From Novosphingobium sp. (lineage in GTDB: Bacteria > Pseudomonadota > Alphaproteobacteria > Sphingomonadales > Sphingomonadaceae): a stretch of DNA of 45,336 nt. The notes beneath the pieces were generated by a model. The model was not told the origin of the DNA. It was given only the letters and a program-made list of their open reading frames with translations, and did no database searches. The position numbers and the translations under genes are program-made. Positions within the stretch are counted from its first letter, which is position 1. Each line of letters starts with the position of its first letter. Positions 1 to 9,000 of this stretch are shown one piece after another. The stretch is taken from assembly GCA_016719755.1 (NCBI GenBank), contig JADJYM010000003.1, forward strand, positions 1 through 45,336, in the 5' to 3' direction.

Positions 1-851
1 CGTCGAGCATTACTCGATCGACATCCGCAAGGGCGTGCGTGCGGGCAACCTGACCCCTGCATGACCGCCTGACGCGCAGCCGGAAATGATGAGCAGCCGA
101 TCGGCGCTACGGCGTGATTAGCGGCATGATCGAGACAGCGGAAAACCTTGCGAAGGACTGGAACATCAGCCGCGGGCCTGCAACGCTATGCCGCGCACTG
201 CAGCCATCAGCGCGCCGCCGCCGCGTGGTCGAACGGCCTGTTCGCCGATGAACTCGTGCCGGTGGAAATTGCCACAGAAAAAGACGTCCGCTCGTCTTCG
301 CCCATGACGAGGAGCTACCGCCCCGACGCCAACGCGTGGAAACGCTTGTAAGCTCCGCCCGCTGGGAAGGCGGTGTGGTGACGGCTGGCAATGCCAGCCA
401 GCAGAACGACGCCGGCGCCGCCTGTCTGGTCGTGGCCGAAGACAAGCTGGAGGAACTGGGCCTTGAACCCATCGCCTTCTTCCATTCGTGGGCGGCGGCG
501 GGCTGCGATCCCAACCGCATGGGCTATGGCCCGGTCCCCGAGCGAACTGGCTGTTCGCCCGCAACAGGCTATCGTGGAACGATATGGGCCTGGTCGAACA
601 GAACGAGGCTTTCGCGCCGCAGGTGCTCGCCTGCCTCAAGGGCTGGGGCTGGTCGGACGACGACAGTCGCCACGATGTGCTGAGCATCAACGGCTCCGGG
701 CATTTCGCTCGGCCATCCGATCGGCGCGACCGGCGGGCGCATCCTTGCCAACCCTGACCCGCGAGATGCAGCGCCGCGACGTGCGCGCTATGGGCTGGAA
801 ACCATGTGCATCGGCGGCGGCCCAGGCGCATCGCAGCGGTGTTCAGCCTGA
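1..851 (+). CDS. Thiolase (acetyl-CoA acetyltransferase family), C-terminal part, frameshifted
   Basis: The window opens inside a thiolase gene. Read across frames, the product contains VEHYSIDIRKGVRAGN, SHQRAAAAW, GGVVTAGNASQQNDAGAA, NRMGYGP, LVEQNEAFAPQVLACL, a degraded GHPIGATGG segment near 710-750, and the C-terminal ETMCIGGG near 800-820. That last motif carries the second catalytic cysteine of thiolases. The N-terminal nucleophilic cysteine lies outside the window. Thiolases join or cleave acyl-CoA units in the cytoplasm. At least five indels (about 55, 100, 180, 545, 710) split the frame. The end is uncertain (TGA at 849-851), just before the next gene's ATG at 853, so the two are probably co-transcribed. 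I am sure of the family, not of the substrate. Confidence 0.8.
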
Positions 852-852
852 C

Positions 853-2446
853 ATGGCGATCGATACCGCGCACCTGCTGGGCCTGCGCGCGCGGCTACGA
901 GGGCTGGCCCGCGCCGCTCTGGCAAAGCGGCTGGAAGGCCGCCGGATCGACGAGGAACAGCGCGCCGGCCCACGGGCTGGCGTGGATCGCCACCAACGTC
1001 GCCCGCGCCCGAGGCGCTGCGGCGGCATGGGAAAAGGCGGGCGCGGGGCTCAACCCGCTAGACGCCCTTGTCACCCGGCTGGGCTTTGCCGAAACGCTGG
1101 CCCAGCTGGTCGGCGGCCTACCGATGGGACAGGACGAGCTGCTCCGTCCGGCGGACCTTAGCCCGGCCGATGCGGCGCGCGATCTGGCCGATGCCTGCGG
1201 CGACCTGCTGAACGCGGATCGTATCGGCGCGCCGACTTGCCCAGTGCTGGCCCAGGGTTTTGGCCCTCGGAAACGCTTAGCGACGCCGATCTCGGCGCGA
1301 TCCGCGATCAGTTCCGCCGCTTTACCGAAGCGGAAATCCTGCAATGCCCACAAGTGGCACCTGGCCAATGATCTGATCCCGGACGCGACCGTCGCCGCCA
1401 TGGCGCAGCTTGGCGCGTTCGGCGTCTGCATTCCCGAGGAGTTCGGCGGGCTGGGGCTATCGAAACTGGTCATGTGTCTCGTCACCGAGGGCTATCGCGC
1501 GGCTGGATCGGCGCGGGCTCGCTCGGCACCCGCACCGAAATCGCGGGCGAGCTTATCACCCACGGCGGTACGGCGGAACAGAAGGCCCACTGGCTGCCCC
1601 GGATCCAAGCGGCGAAGTGCTGCCCACTGCGGTGTTCACCGAACCCGATGTCGGATCAGACCTCAGCTCGCTCAGACCCGGGCGCGGCGCACGGAAACGG
1701 GCGAATGGCGGATCGACGGGGCCAAGACCCCCTGGATCACCACGCCAGCCGCTCTGACCTGATGACCCTGCTGGCACGCACCCTGCCCGATGCCAGAGGC
1801 TATGCCGGCCTGTCGATGCTGCTGGTCCCCAAGCCGCGCGGCACCGAAGCCCTGGCCTTCCCCGCCGAAGGCATGGCCGGCAGCGAGATCGAGGTGCTGG
1901 GCTATCGCGGGATGCGCGAATATGCGCTGTCGTTCGATGGCATGACGGCCCCCGCCGACGCCCTGCTGGCGCGGCGAGGAAGGCCAGGGCTTCAAGCAGC
2001 TGATGCGCACGTTCGAGGGCGCCCGCATCCAGAACCGCCGCGCGCGCCGTCGGCGTGGCCCGCCGGGCGCTGGAACTGGGGCTGGACTATGCGCTGGGCC
2101 GCAAACAGTTCGGCAAGGCGATCGCGGCCTTCCGCGCGTTGCCGACAAGCTGGCGATGAGCCTCGTTGACCTGATCCTCTCGCGCGAGCTGACCTATGCC
2201 GCCGCGCGGGCCAAGGATTCTGGCAAGCGCTGCGACATTGAGGCCGGGATGGCCAAGCTGCTCGCCGCCCGCGCCGCCTGGTCCAACGCCGACGCCAGCC
2301 TGCAAATCCATGGCGGCAACGGCTATGCGCTGGAATGCGAGATCAGCCGCGTGCTGTGCGATGCCCGGATCCTCAACATTTTCGAGGGCGCGGCGGAAAT
2401 CCAGGCCCAGGTGATCGCCCGCGGCCTGCTCGAAGGACGCAACTGA
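853..2446 (+). CDS. mcd: Long acyl-CoA dehydrogenase, (2S)-methylsuccinyl-CoA dehydrogenase-like, frameshifted
   Basis: This reads as one flavoprotein of about 530 residues spread over three frames. It has an N-terminal extension (LAWIATNVARAR, GFAETLAQLVGGLPMGQDEL) not found in ordinary acyl-CoA dehydrogenases. The usual fold follows: AHKWHLANDLIPDATVAAM, CIPEEFGGLGLSKLVMC, TAVFTEPDVGSDLSSL, EIEVLGYRGMREY, the ALGRKQFGKAI helix and HGGNGYALECEISRVLCDA near the end. From memory, both extension and core match Mcd of the ethylmalonyl-CoA pathway, which oxidises methylsuccinyl-CoA to mesaconyl-CoA. The ATG at 853 sits 1 nt after the probable thiolase stop. Indels near 893, 950, 1240, 1490, 1610, 1735, 1975 and 2030 break the frame. 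A generic long acyl-CoA dehydrogenase is the alternative. Confidence 0.72.
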
Positions 2447-2467
2447 CGGGGGGGAACATTCCCGGCC

Positions 2468-2532
2468 TCCGTTCGCATTGAGCGAAGTCGAGACACACGC
2501 GCGGCATCTCGACTTCGCTCGATGCGAACGGA
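2468..2532. repeat. Near-perfect 26-nt inverted repeat, sphingomonad-type intergenic palindrome
   Basis: The left arm (2468-2493) and right arm (2507-2532) are 26-nt reverse complements with one mismatch, which would be a G-U pair in RNA. They are separated by a 13-nt loop. The arms contain GAGCGAAGTCGAGA and its complement. The repeat lies between the acyl-CoA dehydrogenase stop and the dehydratase start. The transcript would form a strong hairpin. I recall this type of palindrome as scattered through sphingomonad genomes, but cannot verify the copy number here. There is no T-run, so it is not a typical intrinsic terminator. Confidence 0.85.
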
Positions 2533-2554
2533 TAAGGTAAAAGAAGGTGATGAG

Positions 2555-3179
2555 ATGAGCGAGTGGAACGCATGGATCGGGCGCGTGGAACAGCGCCATG
2601 ACCGGGTCGATGAGGGCCTGCTTGCCCGCTGGCTGGCAACCTTCGACCGTCCCGCTCCCGCCGATGGCACGGTGCCGCAGGGCTTCCACTGGTGCCTGTG
2701 CACGCCCGATGCCGCCACTGCCCGGCTGGGGCCAGATGGCCACCCGCTGCGCGACGACAGTCCGGACAGCTTCCTGCCCCCCGATGCTCCGCTCAGCCCC
2801 CGCCGCCGGGGGAAGGCGCGTTCGACACTTCCACGTGGGATGCCCACCACGTGGTCCTGCCAACCGAGCCGTTGCTGTTCCGCTATTCCGCGCTGACCTT
2901 CAACAGTCACCGCATCCATTACGACCTGCCCTATGCGCGCGATGTCGAACGCTACCGTGCGCTGGTGGTCCACGGGCCGCTCACTTCCACCCTGCTGCTC
3001 GCCCTGGCGCAGCGCGAACTGGGCGACAATGCGCTGAAAAGCTTCGCGTTCCGTGGCCTTTCCCCGGCAATGTGCGGCGAGGCGCTGCATCTGGCGATGC
3101 GGGGGCGGAGGCGGGCTTTGAACTTGGCGCCTTTGCCGCCGATGGCAGGCAAGTCGCCAGCGCCAGCGCCTCGGTCTGA
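2555..3179 (+). pseudogene. HTD2/FAS1-like dehydratase (mesaconyl-C4-CoA hydratase family), internally deleted
   Basis: A ribosome site AAGAAGG lies upstream of the ATG at 2555. The N-terminus (MSEWNAWIGRVEQRHDRVDE) and C-terminal hot-dog half (LLFRYSALTFNSHRIHYD, then VVHGPL) are typical of HTD2-type double hot-dog dehydratases, a family that includes 3-methylfumaryl-CoA hydratase. The span encodes about 208 residues, against roughly 280 that I would expect. The missing part is the middle of the first hot-dog domain, between DSFLPPDAPL and PPPGEGAFDTS, where the DNA is a C/G-rich CCCCCGCCGCC tract near 2795-2815. Frameshifts occur there and near 3100. It follows the Mcd-like gene, which would make mesaconyl-type CoA esters, so hydrating such an ester is a reasonable but unproven role. 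The deletion may be real or an assembly collapse. Confidence 0.65.
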
Positions 3180-3182
3180 CCG

Positions 3183-4651
3183 TCAGGCTTCCAGCGGCTC
3201 GGTCGCAAGGCCCAGCTCAGGGATCGAGACTGAACGGCGGCCACTGAAATCGGTTCGCACCACGATCAGCCCGCTGCGTTCGTAGTGGTCGATCAGGCGG
3301 CGAATGCGGCCCGGAGAACTGGTGCCGTAGACGCGGGCAAGCTCATCGTCGTCCGGGCACGGCAGGCCGTGCTGCGCGGCGCGGGCGATAACCAGAAACG
3401 GGGCGAGCAGATCGTCGGCCAGCGGCTGCGCCACGCGCAGGATATCCTGCCAAGGGCCACCCGGTTCGTCGCTGACCCCCGCCACAGCCATGGCGAAGCG
3501 GCGGCGAAATGTCGCCATATCGACATGGCCGGCGGTGAGCCGCTGCATCCGGCACCGGACGGAGAAGTCCTGGAACAGTTTGGCCGGGGTCTGGAACGTG
3601 CAGCCTTCTTCCGCCGCCATGTCGATCAGGATCCGGTCTACCGCAAGGTCGATTTCGGCCTGCGAGGGCGCGAACAGCTGTGGCTGCTCCACCGGCTCCA
3701 CCGCGTCGAGCGGGACGGCAGCAATCTGTTCGAGCAGTTCATCGGCCGCCGGGACCATCGGCGCGGGCGGCGGCGCGGGCGGCGCGGCCTCATCCAGGTG
3801 CAGGTCTTCGTGGAGCAGCGCGTGCAGCGCATCGGGCGAGCCGTGGGCGGCGGGGCCAGCTTCTGCACCATCACCCGCGCGCCGGTTCGCACCGCGCCGA
3901 TCCGCACCGCCACCGGGCGGCGGCTGATCGCCGGGTCCAAGCCCCAGGAACTCGCCGCGCGCCAGATCGCGGATCTGCTCGGCCTGGCGGCGTTCCATGC
4001 CCAGCAGGTCGGCCGCGCGCGCCATGTCGATATCGAGGAAGGTCCGGCCCATCAGGAAGTTCGAGGCTTCCGCCGCCACGTTCTTGGCCAGCTTCGCCAG
4101 CCGCTGGGTGGCAACGATCCCGGCCAGCCCGCGCGCGGCCCCGGCACATCAGGTTGGTCATCGCCGCCAGGCTGAGCCGCCGGGCCTCGTCGCTGACCTC
4201 TCCCGCCACGGCGGGGGCGAACATCTGGGCCTCGTCCACCACCACCAGGGCGGGAAACCACTGTTCGCGCGGGGCATCGAACAGTGCGGAAAGGAACAAC
4301 GCGGCGCAGCGCATCTGCGCCTCGATCTCCAGCCCGTCGAGCGCAAGCACCACCGAGGCGCGGTGCTGGCGGATGCGCGCCGCCAGCCGGGTCAGTTCCG
4401 CCGCCGAATAGGCCGCGCCATCGACCACGATATGCCCGAACACGTCGGCCAGGGTGACGAAATCACCCTCAGGGGTCGATCACCACCTGCTGGACGATTC
4501 CGGCGCTTTCCTCAAGAATGCGGCGCAGCAGGTGCGACTTGCCCGAGCCGCTGTTGCCCTGCACCAGCAGGCGGGTGGCCAGCAGTTCCTCGACATCGAT
4601 AATGACCGGACGGTCGCTCTGGTCGGTTCCGATCTGGATGGGCGCGCTCAC
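3183..4651 (-). CDS. HerA-like ATPase (DUF87-type ATP-binding protein), frameshifted
   Basis: Reassembled across indels near 4465, 4130 and 3930 this gives about 490 residues. A Walker A motif GNSGSGKS sits at residues 32-39. A Walker B-like ALVVVDEAQMFAP is followed by a HerA/FtsK-type AAMTNLMCRGRARG segment, IVATQRLAKLAKNVAAEA and NFLMGRTFLDIDMARAADLLGM. The C-terminal half has an acidic Pro/Ala linker and ends in a winged-helix-like segment (ELARVYGTSSPGRIRRLIDHYERSGLIVV). HerA-type ATPases pump or remodel DNA, often with a nuclease partner. No nuclease gene is adjacent, so the role is open. The gene converges on the dehydratase with only 3 nt between the stops. Confidence 0.72.
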
Positions 4652-4758
4652 GCTGGCGGGCCTAGTCGGCTGCGGGGATTCGCACCAAGCGCGCGCAAGG
4701 TTTTCCAGAGGTTTGGCGCGCCCGGAGCCGGCACCGCCGCTCCGGACGCGTTTTCAGG

Positions 4759-6003
4759 CTAACACGGTATCAGGGGCGCGCTGCGCCGACCATAGGTGAT
4801 CAGCCCGATCGGGTTGAGCAGGTCATTGGCCGGATGGGCACGCAGCGCCTCTTCATCGGGTTCGGTGCCCCAGCCCGGGCGGTCGGGCACGACCATGCAG
4901 CCGTCCTCGAACTCGGGGGCATGGGTGAACAACTGCTCGTCCCACGCGATCCGGTCGATATCGGTTTCCATGATCCTGAGATTGGGCACGGCGGCGGCGA
5001 AGTGCAGGTTCATCATCGTCGCCAGGTGGCCATAGAAATTGTGCGGGGCCACGTTCACCTCGTGCGCGTCGGCCAGCGCGGCGATCTTCATCGCCTGCCA
5101 CGCCCCGTTCCACACCAGGTCGACGATTGCCACGTCGACCGCCTGCCCGCGCAGGAACGGCATGAACTGGCCCAGCCCCACCAGCGTCTCGCACGAGGCA
5201 ATCGGGTGCGCGCTGTGATCGCGGATATAGGCCAGCGCGGCGGCATCGAAGGTGTCCAGTTCCACCCAGAACAGCTCCTGCCCTGCGATCGCGCGCAGGA
5301 TTTCCAGATAGCCCTCGGTCTTGGCGTTGAAATTGAGGTCGAGCAGGATCTCCACATCCGGTCCGGCTCCTTCGCGCAGCGCGTCAAGATGATCGCAGAT
5401 GCCGCGCAGCACCTTGCGGTCGACGTTAAGGCCCGGTTCGAACGGCACGCCAAAGCCGGTGGCCCAGCCGATGGGGCGGCCATCCTCATAGCGGTAGACG
5501 TTGGTCTTCAGGGCGCGGAAGCCGCGCTCGCGCACTTCGCGGCCCAGCGCGACGACGCCGTCGATGCTATCGATCATCGGCTCGTACCAGGGCTTGCGGC
5601 TGATCCGCCAGGTGCCGCAGTGCGACCAGTAGACCGGCACCCGGTCGCGCATCACTCCGCCCAGCAACTGCGCGCAGGGCACGCCCAGGATCTTGGCCTT
5701 GGCATCCAGCAGCGCATTCTCGATCGCGCCTAGCGCCTGGCCGACCACCCCGCCGGTGCCGGGGCGGGTCACCCCGCGCAGGATCGCATGGACCCGCTCG
5801 TGATCGCCCACCCGCTCGCCCACGAAGCGTGGGGCGACCTGGTGGATCACGTTGGTGATGCCGGGATTGCCGAAGCCTTCGTCGTATTCGCTCCAGCCGA
5901 TCACGCCGTCGCTGGTGGTGATCTTGACGAAGTAATAGTTGCGCCAGCCGGCCGAGCAGGCAAGCGTTTCAACCTTGGCGATGCGGTCCTGGCGAATGGT
6001 CAT
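4759..6003 (-). CDS. Enolase-superfamily sugar acid dehydratase (mandelate racemase/muconate lactonizing enzyme type)
   Basis: This is an intact 414-residue protein with the two-domain enolase-superfamily layout. Predicted metal ligands are D222 (in LDLNFN), E248 (in WVELD) and E272 (in SCET). K166 in ALKTNVY and H321 in APHNF fit catalytic base positions of the mandelate-racemase subgroup. Such enzymes take a proton next to a carboxylate and usually dehydrate or cycloisomerise sugar acids in the cytoplasm. The start is the ATG at 6001-6003 with GGGAGA upstream. It lies 18 nt downstream of the GMC oxidoreductase stop on the same strand, so the two are probably one operon. An oxidase followed by an acid-sugar dehydratase suggests sequential sugar oxidation, but the substrate cannot be read from the sequence. 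Confidence 0.85.
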   Translation of the reverse strand: MTIRQDRIAKVETLACSAGWRNYYFVKITTSDGVIGWSEYDEGFGNPGITNVIHQVAPRFVGERVGDHERVHAILRGVTRPGTGGVVGQALGAIENALLDAKAKILGVPCAQLLGGVMRDRVPVYWSHCGTWRISRKPWYEPMIDSIDGVVALGREVRERGFRALKTNVYRYEDGRPIGWATGFGVPFEPGLNVDRKVLRGICDHLDALREGAGPDVEILLDLNFNAKTEGYLEILRAIAGQELFWVELDTFDAAALAYIRDHSAHPIASCETLVGLGQFMPFLRGQAVDVAIVDLVWNGAWQAMKIAALADAHEVNVAPHNFYGHLATMMNLHFAAAVPNLRIMETDIDRIAWDEQLFTHAPEFEDGCMVVPDRPGWGTEPDEEALRAHPANDLLNPIGLITYGRRSAPLIPC

Positions 6004-6021
6004 CGGTTGTTCTCCCCGGGG

Positions 6022-7645
6022 TCAGGTGTGGTCGGCCAGCACCAGGTCGGCGCCCTTTTTCGCCGATCATGGTCGCCGCTGCATTGGTGTTGCCCGATAC
6101 GATCAGCGGCATGATCGAGGCATCGATCACCCGCAGGCGGCTGGTGCCGTGGACCCTGAGCTGCGGATCGACCACCGAGCGCTCCGGATCAGGCCCCATC
6201 GTGCAGGTGCTGGTAGGGTGATAGGTGGTCCGCCCGGTCTGGCGCGCCCACTGCTCGATTTGCTCGTCCGACAGCGGCCCCTGCGGCAGGAACAGGCGTT
6301 CCTCCACCACCCCGGCAAGCGGCTGGGTATGGGCGACCGCATCGGCCAGCCGCAGGCTGTCGATCATCGTGCGCACGTCATTCTCGGTGGCAAGGTAGTT
6401 GCGGTGGATCACCGGCGGCGCATCGGGATCGGCGGAGCGGATGTGGATCGCCCCCCGGCTTTCCGGGCGGCACGGGCTGGCGTTGATCGTCATGCCGCTG
6501 AAAGGATGGGCGCGCAGTCCCGTGGCAGACTTGCCCTTGGCCGGCGCCTGGAAGCTCAGCGGGATGAAATAGAGCTGCGTGTCGGGCCGGGGCTGGTCCG
6601 GCCGGGTCCGCACGAAAGCCCCGCCCTGGTTGATCCCGAAAGTCAGCGGCCCGGTGCGGGTGAACAGATAGCGCGCGCCGTGGAAGAGGATCTTGGGCAG
6701 CGAATTCAGGCTGTCGTTCAGCGTCGGGATCGCGGTGCGATAGGTAAAGCCGGTGAAGACGTGGTCCTGCAGGTTCTCGCCCACCATCGGGCTGTGGTGG
6801 ACCACCGGGATGCCGTGAAGTTGCAGCCGCGCCCCGTCGCCAATCCCGGACAGTTCCAGCAGCAGCGGCGAATTGACCGCCCCGCCCGCAAGGATCACCT
6901 CGCGCCGCGCCCGGGCGGTCAGGGTCCGTCCGCCGTGGCGATATTCCACGCCGACCGCTTCCCGACCCTCGAACAGCACCCGCGTCGCCAGCGCCTTGGT
7001 CACAACCGTCAGGTTGACGCGCTTCTTCGCGGGATCGAGGAAGGCGGTGGCGCTGCTGGTGCGACGCCCCTTGCGGAAGCTGAACTGGTAGAGCCCCACC
7101 CCTTCCTGCCGTTCGCCGTTGAAGTCCGGATTGGCTGGCCAGCCCCTGGCCATGGCCGCGTCCAGCGCGAGCCGCACCACCGGCTGTTCGCGCCCGGCGA
7201 TGCTGGAAATCTTCCACGGCCCGCCCCCGCCGCGCCAGGCGTCCTCGCCCAGATCGTTGTCTTCCGAGCGGCGGAAATAGGGCAGGACATCGTCGTAGCC
7301 CCAGCCGGGATTGCCCAGCCGCGCCCAGTCGTCGAAATCCTCGCGCTGGCCTCGGATATAAACCATGCCGTTGATCGAGCTGGATCCACCCAGCACCTTG
7401 CCGCGCGGCCAGAAATCGGTGCGGCCGCCCATCTGCTGGCAGGGTTCGGCTTCATAGCACCAGTTGACCTTGGGATCGTAGAACACCTGCCCCAGGCCCG
7501 CAGGCATCTGCACGAACAGGCGCTTGTCACTTCCCCCCGCCTCCAGCAGGAGAACGCGAAAGCGGCCATCAGCGGTCAGCCGGTCGGCCAGCACGCAGCC
7601 GGCCGATCCTGCGCCGACGATGATGAAGTCGAATTGCTCTTCCAT
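6022..7645 (-). CDS. GMC family flavin oxidoreductase (choline dehydrogenase-like)
   Basis: The product is about 540 residues from the ATG at 7643-7645, chosen because GGGGGACGAGG lies just upstream and FDFIIVGAGSAGCVLADRL follows at once. That is the N-terminal FAD-binding Rossmann motif. Both GMC signatures are present: GKVLGGSSSINGMVYIRG and GGAVNSPLLLELSGIG. The C-terminal YHPTSTCTMGPD, with the catalytic histidine region, and NTNAAATMIGEK complete the fold. An extra A in the AAAAA run near 6057 extends the open frame past its natural stop. Corrected, it reads GADLVLADHT then TGA at 6022-6024. These enzymes oxidise alcohols or sugars with FAD. It is the first gene of a two-gene operon with the enolase-type dehydratase and is divergent from the AraC-type regulator. 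Confidence 0.88.
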
Positions 7646-7751
7646 GCCTCGTCCCCCGGTTCGTCCGGCCTTGATCTGTGGCCCAGTGATGCCGGGGGCT
7701 GGCGGCAAGGGCAACGTGGCCGCCGGTCAGTTTCAAAGAACGGCTAATCAC

Positions 7752-7778
7752 TTCCGGATTTGATCGGTCGCTCCGGAA
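7752..7778. promoter_or_regulatory. Operator-like dyad in the divergent GMC / AraC promoter region
   Basis: TTCCGGA (7752-7758) and its exact complement TCCGGAA (7772-7778) are centred 20 bp apart, about two helical turns. They lie in the region of about 240 bp between the start of the GMC/enolase operon and the AraC-type gene. Two half-sites on one helix face are what a dimeric regulator would bind. The rest of the region (7779-7840) is AT-richer and probably holds the promoters. Confidence 0.45.
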
Positions 7779-7887
7779 ACTATCCTTTTTTCAAAACAAC
7801 TTAGATAGAACCCTTAAAACACGACAGGACTTGGACTTATTGCGCTATCGGCTAGGATGCGGAGAGAAAAAGGGGGAGCGGGAGCAC

Positions 7888-8997
7888 GTGGCGGTCGAAC
7901 TGCAAGGCAGTCTGGTTCTGGAAACCGCCATACGGTTCATCACCGTCGGGCTCTATCTTGCCACGGCGCTGGTCGTGTTCCGCTGGCGGATCACTTCGGC
8001 ACGGATCGCGGGCACACTGGCCTATGTGTCCAAGGCCGCGCACACGATCCTGCATTTCCCGCCGATCATGGCGATGCTGGGCTGGGGGGCGCCGCCGATC
8101 ACCTTCATGGCAACGATGGGCACGGCGCTGACCTGGCTGTTCGGGATCGAGCTGTTCAGCGACAACCGCCGGTTCGATGCCAAGCGGCTGCTCCCCGTGC
8201 TGGGTGTGCTGGTCATCGTCATCGCCGCAATGGCCACGCCGCCGCCGGTGGCCCGCGCGCTGTGGCTGCTTCATGCCTTCACCACCGTCGCGCTGATGGG
8301 CCACCTGCTGACCGTGCTGATGATCAGCTGGCGCGACGATCTGGTTGACCGGCGCAAGTTCATCGCCACCCCGGTGTTCGTGGTGACGGCGATCTACAGC
8401 ATCGGGCTGGGTTTCGTTGAAAACGTCAAGCTGCTGATGGGCATCCCGCGCGAGCCATCGCTGATCAATGCCGGGATCCTGCTGTTCTCCTCGTTGCTGG
8501 CGATCGTCGTGTTCGGCCAGTTCGCCTCTGCCCTGTTCGGAGATGAATCCGAGCCCGAACCTCTCACCCGCACCCAGCCCGCGCGCAGCCAGTCGCGCAG
8601 CGAGCTGCCCCCGGCCGACATGGCGCTGACCACCGCGCTGGATGAACTGATGCGGCACGAGCGGCTTTACCGCACGCCGGGCCTGCGCATTTCCGATCTT
8701 GCCGCGCGGCTGCGGGTGCCGGAATACCGGCTGCGGCAGCTGCTCAACTATGGGCTGGGGCACCGCAACTTCAACGCCTACATCAGCCAGTGGCGGATTG
8801 CCGAGGCGAAGGAGGCGCTGCGCGATCCAGAGCAGGTCGCGGTGCCGATCTCCACCATCGCGATCGACAGCGGGTTCCATTCGCTCGCCCCGTTCAACCG
8901 CGCCTTTCGCGGCGAAACGGGCATGACCCCCAGCGAATACCGGGCCGAGGCGCAGGCGCGCTGGAACAGCGGCGAGGAGCGTGGTCCCGCCGAGTGA
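7888..8997 (+). CDS. Membrane-anchored AraC-family transcriptional regulator
   Basis: I favour the GTG at 7888 (369 residues), preceded by AGGGGGAG and GGGAG, over a TTG at 7831. The first 220 residues are six or seven hydrophobic helices (for example TVGLYLATALVVF, LLPVLGVLVIVIAAMA, INAGILLFSSLLAIVVFGQ), so the sensor part is in the inner membrane. A Pro/Ser-rich linker follows. The C-terminal 100 residues are an AraC-type double helix-turn-helix: ISDLAARLRVPEYRLRQLLN, then IDSGFHSLAPFNRAFRGETG and MTPSEYR. It is divergent from the GMC/enolase operon and ends 3 nt from the convergent sulfatase, so it is the obvious candidate regulator of this locus. The ligand is unknown. Confidence 0.85.
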   Translation: MAVELQGSLVLETAIRFITVGLYLATALVVFRWRITSARIAGTLAYVSKAAHTILHFPPIMAMLGWGAPPITFMATMGTALTWLFGIELFSDNRRFDAKRLLPVLGVLVIVIAAMATPPPVARALWLLHAFTTVALMGHLLTVLMISWRDDLVDRRKFIATPVFVVTAIYSIGLGFVENVKLLMGIPREPSLINAGILLFSSLLAIVVFGQFASALFGDESEPEPLTRTQPARSQSRSELPPADMALTTALDELMRHERLYRTPGLRISDLAARLRVPEYRLRQLLNYGLGHRNFNAYISQWRIAEAKEALRDPEQVAVPISTIAIDSGFHSLAPFNRAFRGETGMTPSEYRAEAQARWNSGEERGPAE

Positions 8998-9000
8998 ACG

